Below are positions 36,315-37,436 of a stretch of DNA of 37,436 nucleotides, one piece after another. Position 1 is the stretch's first letter, and each line of letters opens with the position of its first letter. This DNA comes from Acidobacteriaceae bacterium. GTDB lineage: Bacteria; Acidobacteriota; Terriglobia; Terriglobales; Acidobacteriaceae. The position numbers and the translations under genes were made by a program. The stretch is taken from NCBI GenBank assembly GCA_025356095.1, contig JANXUR010000094.1:1-37436 (forward strand), written 5' to 3'. The notes beneath the pieces were generated by a model that was not told the DNA's origin, ran no database searches, and saw nothing but the letters and a program-made list of their open reading frames with translations.

Positions 36315-37436
36315 CTACTTCTTCACCGGCCCCGGAGCCGCATTCCGCACCGCGTCGGGCACATCGAAGTTCTCAATGTTCTTCCGGAATTGCCCAATCA
36401 ACTCGGTCGCCATCTTGTCATACGCCGCCTTGTCTGCCCACGAATTTCGCGGATTCAACTTCTCCGCAGGCACACCCGGGCACGACTTCGGAATGCTGAA
36501 CCCGAAGCTTGGCTCAATTTCGTACTCCACATCTTCCAGCAAGCCCTCGACCGCCGAATCCACCATCGCCCTCGTGTACGGCAGATCCATCCGCTTGCCC
36601 ACGCCATAGGGTCCGCCCTGCCAGCCTGTATTCACCAGCCAGCATTGCGCCGTATGCTCCCGCAGTCGCTTGCCCAGCATCTCCGCATAGGTCTTGGGAG
36701 GCAGCGGCATAAACGGTGCCCCAAAACAGGTGGAGAACGTCGCGGTCGGCTCTTTCACCCCGGCTTCGGTCCCTGCCACCTTTGCCGTGTACCCGGATAA
36801 AAAGTGGAACATGGCCTGCTCCGGCGTCAGCCGCGAGATCGGCGGCAACACCCCGAACGCATCCGCGGTCAAAAACACCACGTGCCGGGGATGTCCACCA
36901 ACTCCGGGGATCACCGCATTCTCGATGTAATCCACCGGGTAGGCCGCACGGGTGTTTTCGGTAAACTTCTCACTGTCGTAATTCGCCTTGCGCGTGGTCT
37001 CGTCAATTTCCACGTTTTCCAGCACCGTGCCAAAACGAATCGCATTCCAGATTTGCGGCTCTTTCTCCTTCGAGAGCTTGATGCACTTGGCATAGCATCC
37101 ACCCTCAAAGTTAAATACCCCCTGCGGACTCCAGCCATGCTCGTCGTCACCAATCAAATACCGCGCCGGGTCGGCCGAAAGCGTCGTCTTGCCCGTGCCG
37201 CTCAACCCGAAAAACAGCGCCGATACTCCATCGTGCCCGATATTCGCCGAGCAGTGCATGGGGAAGACATCCCGCGCGGGCAGCGCATAGTTCATCAGCC
37301 CGAAGATCGTCTTCTTCATCTCGCCCGCATACTGCGTGCCGCCGATAATCGCGATCCGCTTGGTTACATTCACCACCACAAAATTTTCTGACCGCGTACC
37401 ATCCCGCTCCGGAACCGCCTTGAACCCCGGCGCGCT
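36315..37436 (-). CDS. pckA: Phosphoenolpyruvate carboxykinase (ATP), cut by window edge
   Basis: About 374 residues visible; the N-terminus lies beyond the right edge (the frame is open through 37436 with [18 protein letters not shown] before [10 protein letters not shown]). Converts oxaloacetate and ATP to PEP and CO2, the first step of gluconeogenesis. The kinase-1a P-loop [14 protein letters not shown] and kinase-2 LIGDDEHGW are intact, as are [34 protein letters not shown] and the adenine-binding [15 protein letters not shown] regions. ATP-type rather than GTP-type by these motifs. Monocistronic, followed by a hairpin. Codon use matches its neighbours. Confidence 0.96.
   Translation of the reverse strand, partial: SAPGFKAVPERDGTRSENFVVVNVTKRIAIIGGTQYAGEMKKTIFGLMNYALPARDVFPMHCSANIGHDGVSALFFGLSGTGKTTLSADPARYLIGDDEHGWSPQGVFNFEGGCYAKCIKLSKEKEPQIWNAIRFGTVLENVEIDETTRKANYDSEKFTENTRAAYPVDYIENAVIPGVGGHPRHVVFLTADAFGVLPPISRLTPEQAMFHFLSGYTAKVAGTEAGVKEPTATFSTCFGAPFMPLPPKTYAEMLGKRLREHTAQCWLVNTGWQGGPYGVGKRMDLPYTRAMVDSAVEGLLEDVEYEIEPSFGFSIPKSCPGVPAEKLNPRNSWADKAAYDKMATELIGQFRKNIENFDVPDAVRNAAPGPVKK

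Overview
The window is a GC-rich stretch of bacterial chromosome, almost fully coding, with short intergenic gaps. Gene content (YfiR-linked hybrid kinase, DUF4242 protein, secreted six-bladed kelch proteins, exported GH20 hexosaminidase, long beta-helix-type surface protein, archaeal-type LeuC/LeuD, ATP-type PEP carboxykinase) suggests an acidobacterium, probably Terriglobia. This is inference from gene families; there is no rRNA or other taxonomic marker here. No phage, IS element, CRISPR array or plasmid function was found.

Layout. 1-3719 (minus): signalling operon of a periplasmic YfiR-type protein, a hybrid histidine kinase with two receivers and an Hpt domain, and a response regulator cut by the window edge, joined by 4-nt stop/start overlaps. 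3875-6344 (plus): non-canonical short-chain dehydrogenase, class I aminotransferase, small cupin. 6457-8506 (minus): exported alpha/beta hydrolase and exported two-domain VOC protein. 8618-11521 (plus): DUF4242 protein, then thrC and thrB. 11584-12237: small membrane protein, a 12-bp tandem repeat and a CAU tRNA, best read as tRNA-Ile2. 12347-16600 (plus): 801-residue secreted beta-helix-like protein, Fe(II)-trafficking protein, LpxH-like phosphoesterase and a glycosyltransferase that overlaps it by 143 bp. 16671-20916 (minus): tightly packed operon of FAD oxidoreductase, GH20 hexosaminidase and DUF1569 protein. 21005-27742: LysR regulator divergent from leuA-leuC-leuD, then a 47-residue membrane peptide, an exported MsrB and leuB. 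28005-29908: zinc-ribbon-like protein, GT2 transferase, secreted unknown. 29944-36136 (minus): cca-type nucleotidyltransferase, two kelch paralogues, DciA-like protein, gatC, gatA. 36315-end (minus): pckA, cut by the edge.

Functionally the window mixes amino-acid biosynthesis (threonine branch, complete leucine branch), tRNA supply and charging (tRNA-Ile2, CCA addition, GatCA transamidation), central metabolism (PckA) and envelope or extracellular functions. LeuA lacks its C-terminal leucine-binding domain, so control may rest on the divergent LysR regulator and an AT-rich operator-like dyad.

The most distinctive signal is a start-site architecture: several unrelated genes with no Shine-Dalgarno have a TAnnnT -10-like hexamer whose first base lies 12-13 nt before the start codon, which predicts leaderless mRNAs. 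Other genes have ordinary Shine-Dalgarno sites. Further oddities are a hairpin that would hide the aminotransferase ribosome-binding site, small GAAAC arrays just upstream of thrB, leuC and leuD, and a REP-like family of CCCCACC hairpins.
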